NCBI GenBank assembly: GCA_024698505.1
Contig: JAILRE010000045.1
Location: 1-33,421 of the forward strand
Origin: Clostridiales bacterium
GTDB taxonomy: Bacteria > Bacillota > Clostridia > Christensenellales > CAG-138
Direction of reading: 5' to 3'
Length of the DNA stretch: 33,421 bases
Shown: positions 1-7,452 of the stretch, one piece after another
Numbering within the stretch: the first letter of the stretch is position 1
Layout: each line of letters begins with the position of its first letter
Position numbers and translations under genes: made by a program
The notes under the pieces: model-generated
Seen by the model: the letters and a program-made list of their open reading frames with translations, nothing else
What the model was told of the DNA's origin: nothing
The model's database searches: none

Positions 1-182
1 ACCTTTTTGCCGCGAAGCGCCCTTGCGCTCTGTTCGCCGAGAACGAACCTGAACGCATCCGCAATATTGCTCTTTCCGCAGCCGTTCGGCCCGATGATCG
101 CGGTGATTCCGCCGGGGAATGAGAGCTCCTGCTTTTTGGCAAAGGATTTAAAGCCGTTGATCTCTATGCTTGTGAGCCTCAC
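1..182 (-). CDS. smc: Chromosome segregation ATPase SMC, N-terminal fragment (gene runs off the left edge)
   Basis: Only the first 60 codons lie in the window. Translation from a GTG codon at 182-180 begins MRLTSIEINGFKSFAKK, the typical SMC start, and includes the Walker A motif GPNGCGKS at residues 31-38, followed by ADAFRFVLGE. SMC is the ATPase of the bacterial condensin complex with ScpA and ScpB; it compacts and segregates the nucleoid. The GTG start overlaps the rnc stop as GTGA, so translation is probably coupled to rnc. The rnc-smc order is the normal Firmicute arrangement. The hinge, coiled coils and C-terminal half are outside the window, so intactness cannot be judged. Identification is very secure. 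Confidence 0.95.
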   Translation of the reverse strand, partial: MRLTSIEINGFKSFAKKQELSFPGGITAIIGPNGCGKSNIADAFRFVLGEQSARALRGKK

Positions 183-919
183 TCTGCCGCCTCCTTTCCG
201 GAGGGATCGAGCGCCCCGAGCATTACCAACGTGGCGTGCGCTGCGTTTTGACCGGCCTCTTGCTTGGAATTGCCCTGGCCCTTTCCCATGGGCTTGCCGT
301 TGATTACGGCTACCATCGTAAATACGCGCTTATGATCCGGCCCGGAGACCGATACCACCTCATATTCAAGGGTTCCGCTGTGCTGCTGCTGAATATGCTC
401 CTGAAGGAGAGTTTTAAAATCCTTTACTGAGATCGTCTTAACCGCTTCGTGTATAAAATCGACTGCAAAGCTCAATATAAAGTCCTTTGCGGGCTCGATG
501 CCTCCGTCAAGATACATCGCCCCGATCACCGCTTCAAGCGCATCGGAAAGGATGGAGGGCTTGTCGCGCCCGCCGGTATGCTCCTCTCCGTGGCTGAGCA
601 AAAGGTACTTCCCGAGATCGACTCGGCGTGCGGCGTCATAAAGCGCGTTCTCATAAACGGCGCGTGAACGTATCCTTGTCATAAGGCCTTCGTTCATGCC
701 GGGGTTGTTTATGAAAAGGTATTCGCTGACTATAAGCTCCAAAACGGCGTCGCCCAAAAACTCAAGCCTCTCATTATGGCCCGAGCTGCGGTTTTCGCCT
801 TTCACGTATGAAGTATGTGTCAGAGCGGTATTGAGCAGTTCCAAATTGCTGAACCGGTAGTGAAGCGTTTCCTGAAGCGCCTTGAGTTCTGAAATCCTTG
901 ATTCGTTTATCTTCATCAT
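179..919 (-). CDS. rnc: Ribonuclease III
   Basis: A 246-residue protein of normal length for RNase III. The N-terminal endonuclease domain carries the signature HNERLEFLGDAVLEL at about residues 48-62, with the metal-binding Glu and Asp residues. The last 70 or so residues look like a double-stranded RNA binding domain, ending in the typical KQEAGQNAAHATL helix. It cleaves double-stranded RNA in the cytoplasm, chiefly 30S rRNA precursors and structured mRNAs. The start has two ATG codons in a row (919 and 916); the weak GGAAAG upstream is better spaced for the second. It follows acpP by about 91 bp and overlaps smc by 4 nt. Confidence 0.96.
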   Translation of the reverse strand: MMKINESRISELKALQETLHYRFSNLELLNTALTHTSYVKGENRSSGHNERLEFLGDAVLELIVSEYLFINNPGMNEGLMTRIRSRAVYENALYDAARRVDLGKYLLLSHGEEHTGGRDKPSILSDALEAVIGAMYLDGGIEPAKDFILSFAVDFIHEAVKTISVKDFKTLLQEHIQQQHSGTLEYEVVSVSGPDHKRVFTMVAVINGKPMGKGQGNSKQEAGQNAAHATLVMLGALDPSGKEAAE

Positions 920-954
920 GCTTTCCGTTTCATATCATCCAAAACAAGCCAAGG

Positions 955-992
955 GCCTGCACGGCCGACGCATAAAAGCGCCCGATGCAGGC
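955..992 (-). other. Hairpin in the acpP-rnc spacer
   Basis: In the 91-bp spacer a 7-bp stem (GCCTGCA / TGCAGGC) closes a loop of about 24 nt that can pair further. No run of T follows it on the minus strand, so it is not a convincing terminator. It may be an RNA processing or stability element between the very highly expressed acpP and the weakly expressed rnc and smc (inference). Confidence 0.3.
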
Positions 993-1010
993 GATTGGCA
1001 TGCATTGATA

Positions 1011-1235
1011 TTATTTATTGTTCTCGACGAGCTCGATTATCTGGCTGACGGTCTTAACTTCAGCAAGCTGCTCATCGGGGATCTCCACGCCGTAGTGGTC
1101 TTCAAGATTCATGACGAGCTCGACCAGATCAAGAGAATCGGCCTTGAGATCTTCGACAAAACGGGTTTCAAGGGTGATATTCTCCTCGGGAACATTGAGC
1201 TGCTCGGCAATAGCCTTACGGATTTCTTCAAACAT
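1011..1235 (-). CDS. acpP: Acyl carrier protein
   Basis: A 74-residue acidic protein with the phosphopantetheine attachment motif ADSLDLVELV; Ser34 of the DSL motif carries the prosthetic group. It shuttles acyl chains in fatty acid and phospholipid synthesis. The ATG at 1235-1233 is preferred over the in-frame TTG two codons upstream, because a purine-rich AAAGGCGGT site lies upstream and MFEEIRKAI is the usual start. It sits between plsX and rnc as in many Firmicutes, but fabD and fabG, which separate plsX from acpP in Bacillus, are absent here. The gene has its own good promoter overlapping the plsX stop codon. Confidence 0.96.
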   Translation of the reverse strand: MFEEIRKAIAEQLNVPEENITLETRFVEDLKADSLDLVELVMNLEDHYGVEIPDEQLAEVKTVSQIIELVENNK

Positions 1236-1269
1236 TAACAATTACCGCCTTTCTTAAGGAATTCGCATT

Positions 1270-1298
1270 ATTTTACCCCAAATGGGGAACAATGTCAA
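1270..1298 (-). promoter_or_regulatory. Sigma-A type promoter of acpP
   Basis: On the minus strand a perfect TTGACA (1298-1293) is followed after 17 nt by TAAAAT (1275-1270). The -35 box overlaps the plsX stop codon. The spacer contains the inverted repeat CCCC-attt-GGGG, which could be a binding site or simply a short hairpin in readthrough RNA. Transcription would start near 1263, about 27 nt before the acpP start codon. Confidence 0.7.
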
Positions 1299-2314
1299 TC
1301 ATTGCTTTCGGCTTCCTGAATGGAGCCGATACCTGCGGCGATCTTTTCGGTAACGCCGCCCGAAACATACAGCCTTGCCTGACGTATCGCGGAAACGAAA
1401 GCCTTCGCATCGCTTGAACCGTGGGCTTTTATTATGCCTCCGTTGATACCCAGGAGCGGCGCTCCGCCGTACTCTGTGTAATCCATCGTCTTCTTGACGG
1501 CCTTGAACGCGGGTTTTGCAAGCGCGGCGCCGACTTTGGTACGAAGCGAAGAATAGATCTCGCGCTTAATCATCCTGAAGAGCGTTTCCGCAAGCCCTTC
1601 GGCTTCCTTCAGGATGATGTTTCCGGTGAAGCCGTCCGTCACGATCACATCGTACTTGCCCGAGAATATCTCACGCCCTTCGCAGTTGCCGGCAAAATTG
1701 ATATCGGTATTCTTTAAAAGCGCATGAGAGGCCTTCGTAAGCTCGCTGCCCTTAGCTTCCTCCTCGCCGTTGTTGACGAGACCTACCGCGGGGGATTCGA
1801 TCCCCATGACTCCCTGCATATATGCGGAACCCATAACTGCGAACTGCTGAAGATATTCGGGCTTGCAGTCGGAATTCGCGCCGCAGTCAACGAGCAGGAA
1901 GGGCTTTACGGCAGTCGGCATGACGGGAGCGAGCGCGGGACGCTTAACACCCGGGATGCGGCGGACGATCAGAGTTGCGCCCGTTAACACGGCGCCGGTG
2001 GAGCCGGCGGAAATAAGACAATCCGCCTCGTGCGCGGCCATTACGTTCATTGCCGCAACGAGCGAGGAATTCTTTTTGCGTTTCACTGCGATCGTGGGCT
2101 GCTCGTCACAGGTGATCACATCGGGCGCGTGTATGACCGTAACACGATCCGATCCGGCTATACCGTTCTTTTCAAGCTCGGTCCGGATCTTTTGCTCGTC
2201 GCCGGTGAATATGATATCGAAATCATCCCAATCGGCGAGCGCCTTGGCGGTGCCTTCAATGACGGCCTGCGGAGCGTTGTCTCCGCCGAAAGCGTCTATG
2301 ACAAGTTTCATCAT
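1295..2314 (-). CDS. plsX: Phosphate acyltransferase PlsX
   Basis: A 339-residue protein of the family's usual length, starting MMKLVIDAFGGDNAPQAVIEG, the hallmark of PlsX. It converts acyl-ACP and phosphate into acyl-phosphate, the donor used by PlsY to begin phospholipid synthesis at the membrane. Other family features visible are SAGSTGAVL at about residue 102, LVDCGAN and VTDGFTGNI. Two consecutive ATG codons are available; a strong AGGAG is 5 nt from the first and 8 nt from the second. Neither rpmF nor fapR, common neighbours in other Firmicutes, precedes it; instead it is the first gene of a unit divergent from ylxM-ffh. Confidence 0.96.
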   Translation of the reverse strand: MMKLVIDAFGGDNAPQAVIEGTAKALADWDDFDIIFTGDEQKIRTELEKNGIAGSDRVTVIHAPDVITCDEQPTIAVKRKKNSSLVAAMNVMAAHEADCLISAGSTGAVLTGATLIVRRIPGVKRPALAPVMPTAVKPFLLVDCGANSDCKPEYLQQFAVMGSAYMQGVMGIESPAVGLVNNGEEEAKGSELTKASHALLKNTDINFAGNCEGREIFSGKYDVIVTDGFTGNIILKEAEGLAETLFRMIKREIYSSLRTKVGAALAKPAFKAVKKTMDYTEYGGAPLLGINGGIIKAHGSSDAKAFVSAIRQARLYVSGGVTEKIAAGIGSIQEAESND

Positions 2315-2341
2315 AAGATCTCCTTTTATAAACTAAAACGT

Positions 2342-2370
2342 ATTATACAATAGATCGGTTCGCATTACAA
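2342..2370 (-). promoter_or_regulatory. Sigma-A type promoter of plsX
   Basis: On the minus strand TTGTAA (2370-2365) is followed after 17 nt by a perfect TATAAT (2347-2342), leading into the plsX ribosome binding site AAAAGGAG. No FapR-like operator was recognised nearby. Confidence 0.6.
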
Positions 2371-2392
2371 TCAAATATATTCAATAATTCGG

Positions 2393-2420
2393 TTGACATG
2401 GCATAAAAATGGTGTATAAT
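2393..2420 (+). promoter_or_regulatory. Sigma-A type promoter of the ylxM-ffh operon
   Basis: Perfect TTGACA at 2393-2398 and perfect TATAAT at 2415-2420 separated by 16 nt. The expected start point, near 2427, lies just inside a long perfect inverted repeat. It is divergent from the plsX promoter. Confidence 0.8.
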
Positions 2421-2425
2421 TGCAT

Positions 2426-2453
2426 AGGTGTAAAGCTAAACAGCTTTACACCT
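2426..2453 (+). promoter_or_regulatory. Perfect 12-bp inverted repeat at the transcript start of ylxM-ffh
   Basis: AGGTGTAAAGCT and its exact reverse complement AGCTTTACACCT are separated by AAAC. The repeat begins 5 nt after the -10 box, so it would either be a repressor operator on DNA or form a hairpin at the extreme 5' end of the mRNA, where it could protect the transcript from 5'-end attack. No T run follows, so it is not a terminator. I do not recognise it as a known operator class. Confidence 0.65.
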
Positions 2454-2496
2454 GCATTGATCCAAGGCGTTAGGCGTCTCAAACGGGGGTTAAAGA

Positions 2497-2835
2497 ATGG
2501 TCGATAAAGCTGAATTATCCCTCATGCTCGATTATTACGGCGCCTTTCTGACTGAAAGGCAGTCGGAACTCATGCACATGAGCGCGGATGAGGATATGTC
2601 CCTTTCCGAAATATCGGAACAGGTCGGCGTCTCCCGCCAGGCTGTGCGGGATCATCTTGCCAAAGCTTCAAAGGAGCTCTGCGGGATGGAAGAGACTCTC
2701 GGTATGGCGGAACGCGACAGGCGTCTTCGCGCGATCTGCGATATGCTTGATGAAGCGGTTGCTTCGGGGAATGCGGAACTCGCTGTGAATACCTGCGCTT
2801 CGGCCGCGGAGATGATCCGCGCAACCCTGCGCTGA
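2497..2835 (+). CDS. ylxM: YlxM family helix-turn-helix protein linked to the signal recognition particle
   Basis: A 112-residue protein with the YlxM-type start and a sigma-70 region 4-like helix-turn-helix, LSEISEQVGVSRQAVRDHLAKA, at about residues 36-57. YlxM proteins are encoded directly before ffh in Firmicutes and are believed to modulate SRP function; their exact role is not settled. The ATG at 2497 follows a GGGGG ribosome binding site by about 7 nt. It is followed after 26 nt by ffh and is evidently the first gene of that operon. Confidence 0.92.
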   Translation: MVDKAELSLMLDYYGAFLTERQSELMHMSADEDMSLSEISEQVGVSRQAVRDHLAKASKELCGMEETLGMAERDRRLRAICDMLDEAVASGNAELAVNTCASAAEMIRATLR

Positions 2836-2861
2836 GGGCTCGATAAAGATCGGAGGTCAAT

Positions 2862-4202
2862 ATGGCGTTTGAAGGATTAGCTTCAAAGCTTCAGAATATC
2901 TTTAAAAAGCTCGGCAACAAGGGCAAGCTTTCCGAAAAAGAGGTAAAGGAGGCCCTTCGCGAGGTAAGGCTCGCGCTGCTCGAGGCAGACGTAAACTATA
3001 CCGTCGTTAAGAAATTCGTCAATCAGGTGACTGAACGCGCAGTCGGAGCGGAGGTGCTCGAATCTCTGACTCCCGCGCAGCAGGTCATCAAGATCGTTAA
3101 CGAAGAGCTTACCGCTCTTATGGGAGGTTCCGCCGCCAAGCTCGATTACGGCTCCAGAAAGCCCTCCGTGTTTCTGCTTTCCGGCCTTCAGGGCGCGGGT
3201 AAAACGACTATGGCGGGCAAGCTCGCGACCTATCTTAAAAAGCATCAATCCAAGGAATCTCTTCTCGTCGCATGCGATATTTACCGTCCCGCCGCTATTA
3301 AGCAGCTTCAGGTCGTCGGGGAAAAAGCCGGCGTAAAGGTATTTGAAAGAGGGCAGGCCGATCCGGTTGAAACAGCTAAGCTTGCCGTTGAGTTTGCCGA
3401 AAAGAATTTCCTTGACGTTGTTATTATCGATACCGCCGGGCGTCTTCACATCGACGAAGCTATGATGGACGAGATCGCCGCAGTAAAGGAAGCGGTCGAT
3501 CCTTCCGAGGTGCTTCTTGTCGTCGACGCGATGACCGGTCAGGACGCCGTAAACGTCGCCAAGTCTTTCCATGAAAAACTCGGGCTTACGGGAGTAATAC
3601 TCACAAAGCTAGACGGCGATACGAGGGGCGGTGCGGCGCTCTCCGTCCGGGAAGTGACGGGGCAGCCGATCAAGTTCTCCGGCACGGGTGAAAAGCTCAC
3701 CGATCTTGAGGTGTTCCATCCCGACAGAATGGCATCGAGGATACTCGGTATGGGCGATATGCTTTCGCTTATCGAAAAGGCCGAGCAGGCGTTTGACGAA
3801 AAGAAGGCGCTTGAGCTTACGAACAAGATCCGCAAGGATGAATTCACGCTTGATGATTTCCTCGATCAGTTCCAACAGGTCAAGAGCATGGGTTCGCTTG
3901 ACGAGCTCGTTGGGATGATACCCGGCCTCAATGCAGATAAGCTTAAGGGCGCGCAGGTCGATACCAAGGCCGTCGGCCATATGGAGGCGATAATCAAATC
4001 GATGACTCCCGCCGAACGCGCAAAGCCCGAGCTTTTGAATGCCAGCCGAAAACGCAGGGTGGCAAAGGGAAGCGGCACTTCCGTTCAGGAGGTAAACCGG
4101 CTTCTGAACCAGTTCGATCAGACTCGCCAGATGATGAAACAGCTGACGGGCGGAAGGTTCAAAAAGAAGAAGAGCGGCAGAAAGGGTTTCTTCGGCTTCT
4201 GA
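2862..4202 (+). CDS. ffh: Signal recognition particle protein Ffh (SRP54)
   Basis: 446 residues, the normal size. The N domain covers about residues 1-90. The G domain has Walker A GLQGAGKT at 108-115, DTAGR at 190-194 and TKLDGD at 248-253. The methionine-rich M domain (about 300-435) has the RNA-binding motif [12 protein letters not shown]. Ffh binds 4.5S/SRP RNA and signal sequences and, with its receptor FtsY, delivers nascent membrane and secreted proteins to the Sec translocon. The ATG follows GGAGG by about 8 nt. ftsY, often encoded beside ylxM, is not between smc and ylxM here because the two groups are divergent. Confidence 0.97.
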   Translation: MAFEGLASKLQNIFKKLGNKGKLSEKEVKEALREVRLALLEADVNYTVVKKFVNQVTERAVGAEVLESLTPAQQVIKIVNEELTALMGGSAAKLDYGSRKPSVFLLSGLQGAGKTTMAGKLATYLKKHQSKESLLVACDIYRPAAIKQLQVVGEKAGVKVFERGQADPVETAKLAVEFAEKNFLDVVIIDTAGRLHIDEAMMDEIAAVKEAVDPSEVLLVVDAMTGQDAVNVAKSFHEKLGLTGVILTKLDGDTRGGAALSVREVTGQPIKFSGTGEKLTDLEVFHPDRMASRILGMGDMLSLIEKAEQAFDEKKALELTNKIRKDEFTLDDFLDQFQQVKSMGSLDELVGMIPGLNADKLKGAQVDTKAVGHMEAIIKSMTPAERAKPELLNASRKRRVAKGSGTSVQEVNRLLNQFDQTRQMMKQLTGGRFKKKKSGRKGFFGF

Positions 4203-4220
4203 CGCTCGGGTTTTTAAAGC

Positions 4221-4243
4221 CAACAACGGTCAAAACCGTGTTG
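4221..4243 (+). other. Hairpin in the ffh-rpsP spacer
   Basis: Stem of CAAC plus ACGGT pairing with ACCGT plus GTTG, one bulged A, loop CAAA, followed by an AT-rich tract ATATATTATTTTT. This could be a weak terminator or attenuator allowing different expression of ffh and rpsP. The stem is modest, so this is tentative. Confidence 0.35.
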
Positions 4244-4282
4244 ATATATTATTTTTGCAATCAATTCAGGAGGTTTATTACT

Positions 4283-4525
4283 ATGTTGAAGATCAGGCTT
4301 CGCCGCATGGGCGCCAAGAAGGCTCCTTTCTATCGTATCGTCGTTGCTGATTCCAGGGCTCCCCGCGGCGGCGCTTTCGTTGAGGAGATCGGTTATTACA
4401 ACCCCATCACCGAACCCGCTACCATCAACGTAGACGTTGAGAAGGCCAAGAACTGGATGAAGAACGGCGCTCAGCCCACCGACACCGTCCGCGCTCTTCT
4501 TAAGAAGTCCGGCGCCATCGAATAA
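4283..4525 (+). CDS. rpsP: 30S ribosomal protein S16
   Basis: 80 residues beginning [20 protein letters not shown], diagnostic for S16. It is an early-assembling protein of the 30S body. The start chosen is the ATG at 4283, 9 nt after a strong AGGAGG; an upstream in-frame start near 4238 would add 15 residues with no family match. The ffh-rpsP-khpA-rimM-trmD-rplS order is conserved in Firmicutes. Confidence 0.97.
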   Translation: MLKIRLRRMGAKKAPFYRIVVADSRAPRGGAFVEEIGYYNPITEPATINVDVEKAKNWMKNGAQPTDTVRALLKKSGAIE

Positions 4526-4540
4526 CAGCGAGCAGGCAAA

Positions 4541-4798
4541 ATGGAAGAAAACGTCATCAATAACGACGGCATTGAGGCTCTTGTCGAATACATCGCCAAA
4601 AACCTCGTGGACGATCCCGATTCCGTAAAGGTCACGTCCAAGCAGGGCGAAGAGGGCGTCGTCATCGAGCTTACCGTCGCCAAGGAAGATATGGGCAAGG
4701 TCATCGGCAAGCAGGGCCGTATAGCGAAGGCTATAAGGACCGTTGTCCGCGCCGCGTCCGTTAAATCCGAAACCAAGTATTTGGTAGAGATCGTCTGA
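4541..4798 (+). CDS. khpA: KH-domain RNA-binding protein KhpA (YlqC family)
   Basis: 85 residues with a single KH domain; the GXXG loop is GKQG at residues 56-59, preceded by VAKEDMGKVI. KhpA-type proteins bind RNA and, in streptococci, act with KhpB/Jag in cell elongation and division. The gene lies 15 nt after rpsP and 2 nt before rimM, its normal place, which suggests a link to ribosome assembly. No SD is strong here, so translation may be coupled to rpsP. Confidence 0.92.
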   Translation: MEENVINNDGIEALVEYIAKNLVDDPDSVKVTSKQGEEGVVIELTVAKEDMGKVIGKQGRIAKAIRTVVRAASVKSETKYLVEIV

Positions 4799-4800
4799 TA

Positions 4801-5316
4801 ATGGAACACTATCGTATCGCTCAGATATTGCGCCCTCACGGCGTCAAAGGCGAGGTCAAGGTCTATCCCTTGACCGATGATATCTCGCGCTTCAAACGCC
4901 TGCGCGAGGCCTGTATCGAGCGCTCCGGGCGATACGATCCCGTTATTATCGACGGCTCCAAGAACGTATCCGACGCAGTTGTTCTTCATATCGAAGGCTT
5001 CAATACTCCCGAGGAGGCGCAGAAGCTTCGCGGTCTCTATCTCTGCGTTGACAGGGAACACGCCGTAAAGCTTCCCAAGGGGACTTATTTCGTCGCCGAT
5101 ATTATCGGCTGCGAGGTCGAGTCGACCGACGGTACAAAGCTCGGCAGGGTGACCGACGTGCTTGAAACCAACGCCAACGACGTCTACGTGATCGAGGGGG
5201 AGAGGAAACTCATGGTCCCCGCTTTGAAGAAGCTTCTCGATACCGTGGACACGGAGGGCAGGCTCATAAGGCTTAACGCCGAAGTGCTTTCGGAGGTGGG
5301 TCTCTTTGAAGATTGA
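4801..5316 (+). CDS. rimM: Ribosome maturation factor RimM
   Basis: 171 residues, the usual size. The N-terminal RimM domain starts MEHYRIAQILRPHGVKGEV, with the conserved PHGVKGE; the C-terminal PRC-barrel domain includes DIIGCEV, GRVTDVLET and ANDVYVI. RimM binds S19 and helps assemble the 30S head. It follows khpA by 2 nt and shares its last 11 nt with the start of trmD, so translation of the three genes is probably coupled. Confidence 0.95.
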   Translation: MEHYRIAQILRPHGVKGEVKVYPLTDDISRFKRLREACIERSGRYDPVIIDGSKNVSDAVVLHIEGFNTPEEAQKLRGLYLCVDREHAVKLPKGTYFVADIIGCEVESTDGTKLGRVTDVLETNANDVYVIEGERKLMVPALKKLLDTVDTEGRLIRLNAEVLSEVGLFED

Positions 5317-6034
5317 CGTACTCACTCTCTTTCCCGAAATGTTCGGAGGCGTGCTCCATACGAGCATGCTCGGCCGCGCAGAGGCGAACGGGATACTCGA
5401 ATTCGATATCCACAACATCCGCGACTATTCCTTGAATAAGCACAAGAACACCGACGACTACGCCTTCGGAGGCGGAGCCGGCATGGTCATGATGGCACAG
5501 CCCATATTCGACTGTATGGAGGACGTGCTGAAGGGGGAGAGGGCGAGGCGCATACTTATGACGCCCCGCGGCCGCACGCTCACGCCTGAGCTTGCGAGGG
5601 AGCTTGCCGAAGAGCAACGCATAGTCATAATCGCAGGTCATTACGAAGGCCTCGACGAGCGCATATCCGAGCTCATAGACGATGAGATCTCGATAGGCGA
5701 TTACGTGCTAACAGGCGGAGAGCTTCCCGCCATGGTGCTGATCGACTGCGTATCCAGGTTCATTCCCGGCGTTCTCGGCTGCAGCGAATCCGCCGAGGAC
5801 GAGAGCTTCTCCAACGACGGTCTGCTTGAGTACCCTCAGTACACAAGGCCCGCCGATTTCAGGGGAAGGCTCGTTCCCGAGGTGCTGTTAAACGGCAACC
5901 ACGCGGAGATAAACAAGTGGCGCAGAAGGATGTCGCTCCTCAAAACGCTTGAGAACAGGCCCGATCTTCTTGAAAAGGCTGAGCTGACGAAAGCGGATCT
6001 GGAGTTTTTAAGCCTTCACGGATACGAGAAATAA
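5306..6034 (+). CDS. trmD: tRNA (guanine-37-N1)-methyltransferase TrmD
   Basis: 242 residues starting (M)KIDVLTLFPEMF, with the trefoil-knot SAM-binding motifs AGHYEGLDERI and IGDYVLTGGELPAMV. TrmD methylates G37 next to the anticodon and prevents +1 frameshifting. The start is TTG at 5306: it is placed 9 nt after GGAGG and gives the canonical N terminus, and no ATG or GTG fits. The gene overlaps rimM by 11 nt. The rare start codon and overlap would keep expression low beside the ribosomal genes (inference). Confidence 0.95.
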   Translation: MKIDVLTLFPEMFGGVLHTSMLGRAEANGILEFDIHNIRDYSLNKHKNTDDYAFGGGAGMVMMAQPIFDCMEDVLKGERARRILMTPRGRTLTPELARELAEEQRIVIIAGHYEGLDERISELIDDEISIGDYVLTGGELPAMVLIDCVSRFIPGVLGCSESAEDESFSNDGLLEYPQYTRPADFRGRLVPEVLLNGNHAEINKWRRRMSLLKTLENRPDLLEKAELTKADLEFLSLHGYEK

Positions 6035-6067
6035 CCAAAATATACTTAACGCGCATGAAAAACCCTA

Positions 6068-6096
6068 TTGATTCGCGGGAATTCTTGTGCTATAAT
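6068..6096 (+). promoter_or_regulatory. Promoter of rplS
   Basis: TTGATT at 6068-6073, 17-nt spacer, TATAAT at 6091-6096, preceded by TGC to give an extended -10. The predicted start, near 6103, leaves a 5' leader of about 66 nt before rplS. Confidence 0.72.
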
Positions 6097-6103
6097 TAAA
6101 AAG

Positions 6104-6168
6104 TTAATGCGATGGTCCTCTGGCCGCATGTCGGTTTATGAACGTCTTGAATGAAAGGGTCAATCAAA
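6104..6168 (+). promoter_or_regulatory. rplS 5' leader, candidate L19 autoregulatory structure
   Basis: The leader contains a stem ATGC/GCAT (6107-6110 with 6126-6129) continued, after a GAT bulge, by GGTC/GGCC with loop CTCT. L19 leaders are known before rplS in Firmicutes and probably serve feedback control by L19. The position and bulged hairpin fit, but I could not test the match to a covariance model. Confidence 0.45.
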
Positions 6169-6522
6169 ATGGCAAACATTATCCAGGAACTCGAAAAGGA
6201 GCAGCTCCGTACAGATCTGCCCAAGCTTCAGATCGGTGACACCGTTCGCGTTTACGTAAAGGTCATCGAAGGTACCCGTGAGCGTCTTCAGAACTTTGAG
6301 GGTATCGTTATCAAGATGCAGGGCGGCGGTCTCCGCAAGACCTTCACCGTTCGTCGTATGAGCTACGGCATCGGTGTTGAGCGTACCTTCCCTTATCACA
6401 GCCCCTCCATCGGTCGTATTGAGGTCGTTCGTCACGGCGTCGTTCGCCGCGCGAAGCTCTATTACATCCGTGACCGCGTTGGCAAGGCTGCCAAGATCAA
6501 GGAGCGCATCGTCACCAAGTAA
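6169..6522 (+). CDS. rplS: 50S ribosomal protein L19
   Basis: 117 residues with typical L19 features: [19 protein letters not shown] near residue 20, the [10 protein letters not shown] segment and the basic [15 protein letters not shown] motif. L19 lies at the 30S-50S interface. The ATG at 6169 is chosen because AAAGGG lies about 9 nt upstream; an in-frame ATG at 6151 adds six residues and lacks a binding site. It has its own promoter and leader, separating it from trmD. Confidence 0.97.
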   Translation: MANIIQELEKEQLRTDLPKLQIGDTVRVYVKVIEGTRERLQNFEGIVIKMQGGGLRKTFTVRRMSYGIGVERTFPYHSPSIGRIEVVRHGVVRRAKLYYIRDRVGKAAKIKERIVTK

Positions 6523-6535
6523 AACGGATCTGACT

Positions 6536-6565
6536 GCCCCCGATGTCCCTTTGGGCGTTGGGGGT
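6536..6565 (+). terminator. Terminator-like hairpin after rplS
   Basis: CCCCC (6537-6541) pairs with GGGGG (6560-6564), with a further CCC/GGG stem inside the loop. The following TATTTCTAT is only moderately T-rich, so it probably ends a fraction of rplS transcripts and lets the rest continue into rbgA. Confidence 0.5.
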
Positions 6566-6593
6566 ATTTCTATATGGCAGGAGGCGAAGGCAC

Positions 6594-7451
6594 ATGCAGA
6601 CTATAAACTGGTATCCCGGGCATATGACAAAAGCAAAGCGTATGCTCGAGGAGGATCTCAAGCTCATCGACGTCGTAGTGGAAATTGTCGACGCGAGGGC
6701 TCCCTTGGCGTGCCGCAATCCGGATTTCGAGGAACTTTTCAAGAACAAGATCCGCGTAATGCTTCTCAATAAGAGCGATCTTTCCGATCCGAAGGTCAAT
6801 AAGGAATGGGCCGATCATTTCCGCAAACAGGGTATTTCCGTCATGGAATACGTCTCGGTGGTTCCTTCCGCCAAAAAGAACGCCATAGCGTTTATTGAAA
6901 AGGCGGGGGAGCCGATACTTAAAAAGTACCGCGAAAAGGGCGTTAGCAAGACCTTGAGAGCCATGGTTGTCGGCATCCCCAACGTCGGTAAATCCACGTT
7001 CATCAACAAGCTTGCTGGTTATTCCAAGGCGCAGGTCGGCGATAAGCCCGGCGTTACAAGGAGCAAGCAGTGGGTTAAGATATCCCAATATCTCGAGCTT
7101 ATGGATACACCGGGCCTTTTATGGGGCAAGCTCGACGATCAGGAGATGGCAAAGCATATCGCCTATATAGGATCGATAAGGGACGACGTTATGAATATGG
7201 AGGAGATTGCCGGTCTTCTTCTTTGCGATCTCGATAAGCTCTGTCCCGAACAGCTTGCCGCAAGATATCCCAAGCTTGCCGCCGTTGAGGACAGGAGCTC
7301 TCTCGAAGCCATGCTCGAGGGCGTATGCAGGAGCCGCGGATTCATACTCTCCGGAGGAGTGTTCGATACGGAGCGCGCCGCGAGGATCGTTCTTGACGAG
7401 TTCCGCGGCGGAAAGATAGCCAAAATATCCTTTGAAAGACCGGAGGCTTAA
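6594..7451 (+). CDS. rbgA: Ribosome biogenesis GTPase RbgA (YlqF)
   Basis: 285 residues starting MQTINWYPGHMTKAKRML, the classic YlqF/RbgA N terminus. It is a circularly permuted GTPase: the G4 motif NKSDL (about residue 60) comes before G1 GIPNVGKST (about 125) and G3 DTPG. RbgA drives late assembly of the 50S subunit. The start at 6594 is set by AGGAGG 9 nt upstream; a longer in-frame reading from 6543 lies across the terminator hairpin. It ends 1 nt before rnhB. Confidence 0.95.
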   Translation: MQTINWYPGHMTKAKRMLEEDLKLIDVVVEIVDARAPLACRNPDFEELFKNKIRVMLLNKSDLSDPKVNKEWADHFRKQGISVMEYVSVVPSAKKNAIAFIEKAGEPILKKYREKGVSKTLRAMVVGIPNVGKSTFINKLAGYSKAQVGDKPGVTRSKQWVKISQYLELMDTPGLLWGKLDDQEMAKHIAYIGSIRDDVMNMEEIAGLLLCDLDKLCPEQLAARYPKLAAVEDRSSLEAMLEGVCRSRGFILSGGVFDTERAARIVLDEFRGGKIAKISFERPEA

Positions 7452-7452
7452 G

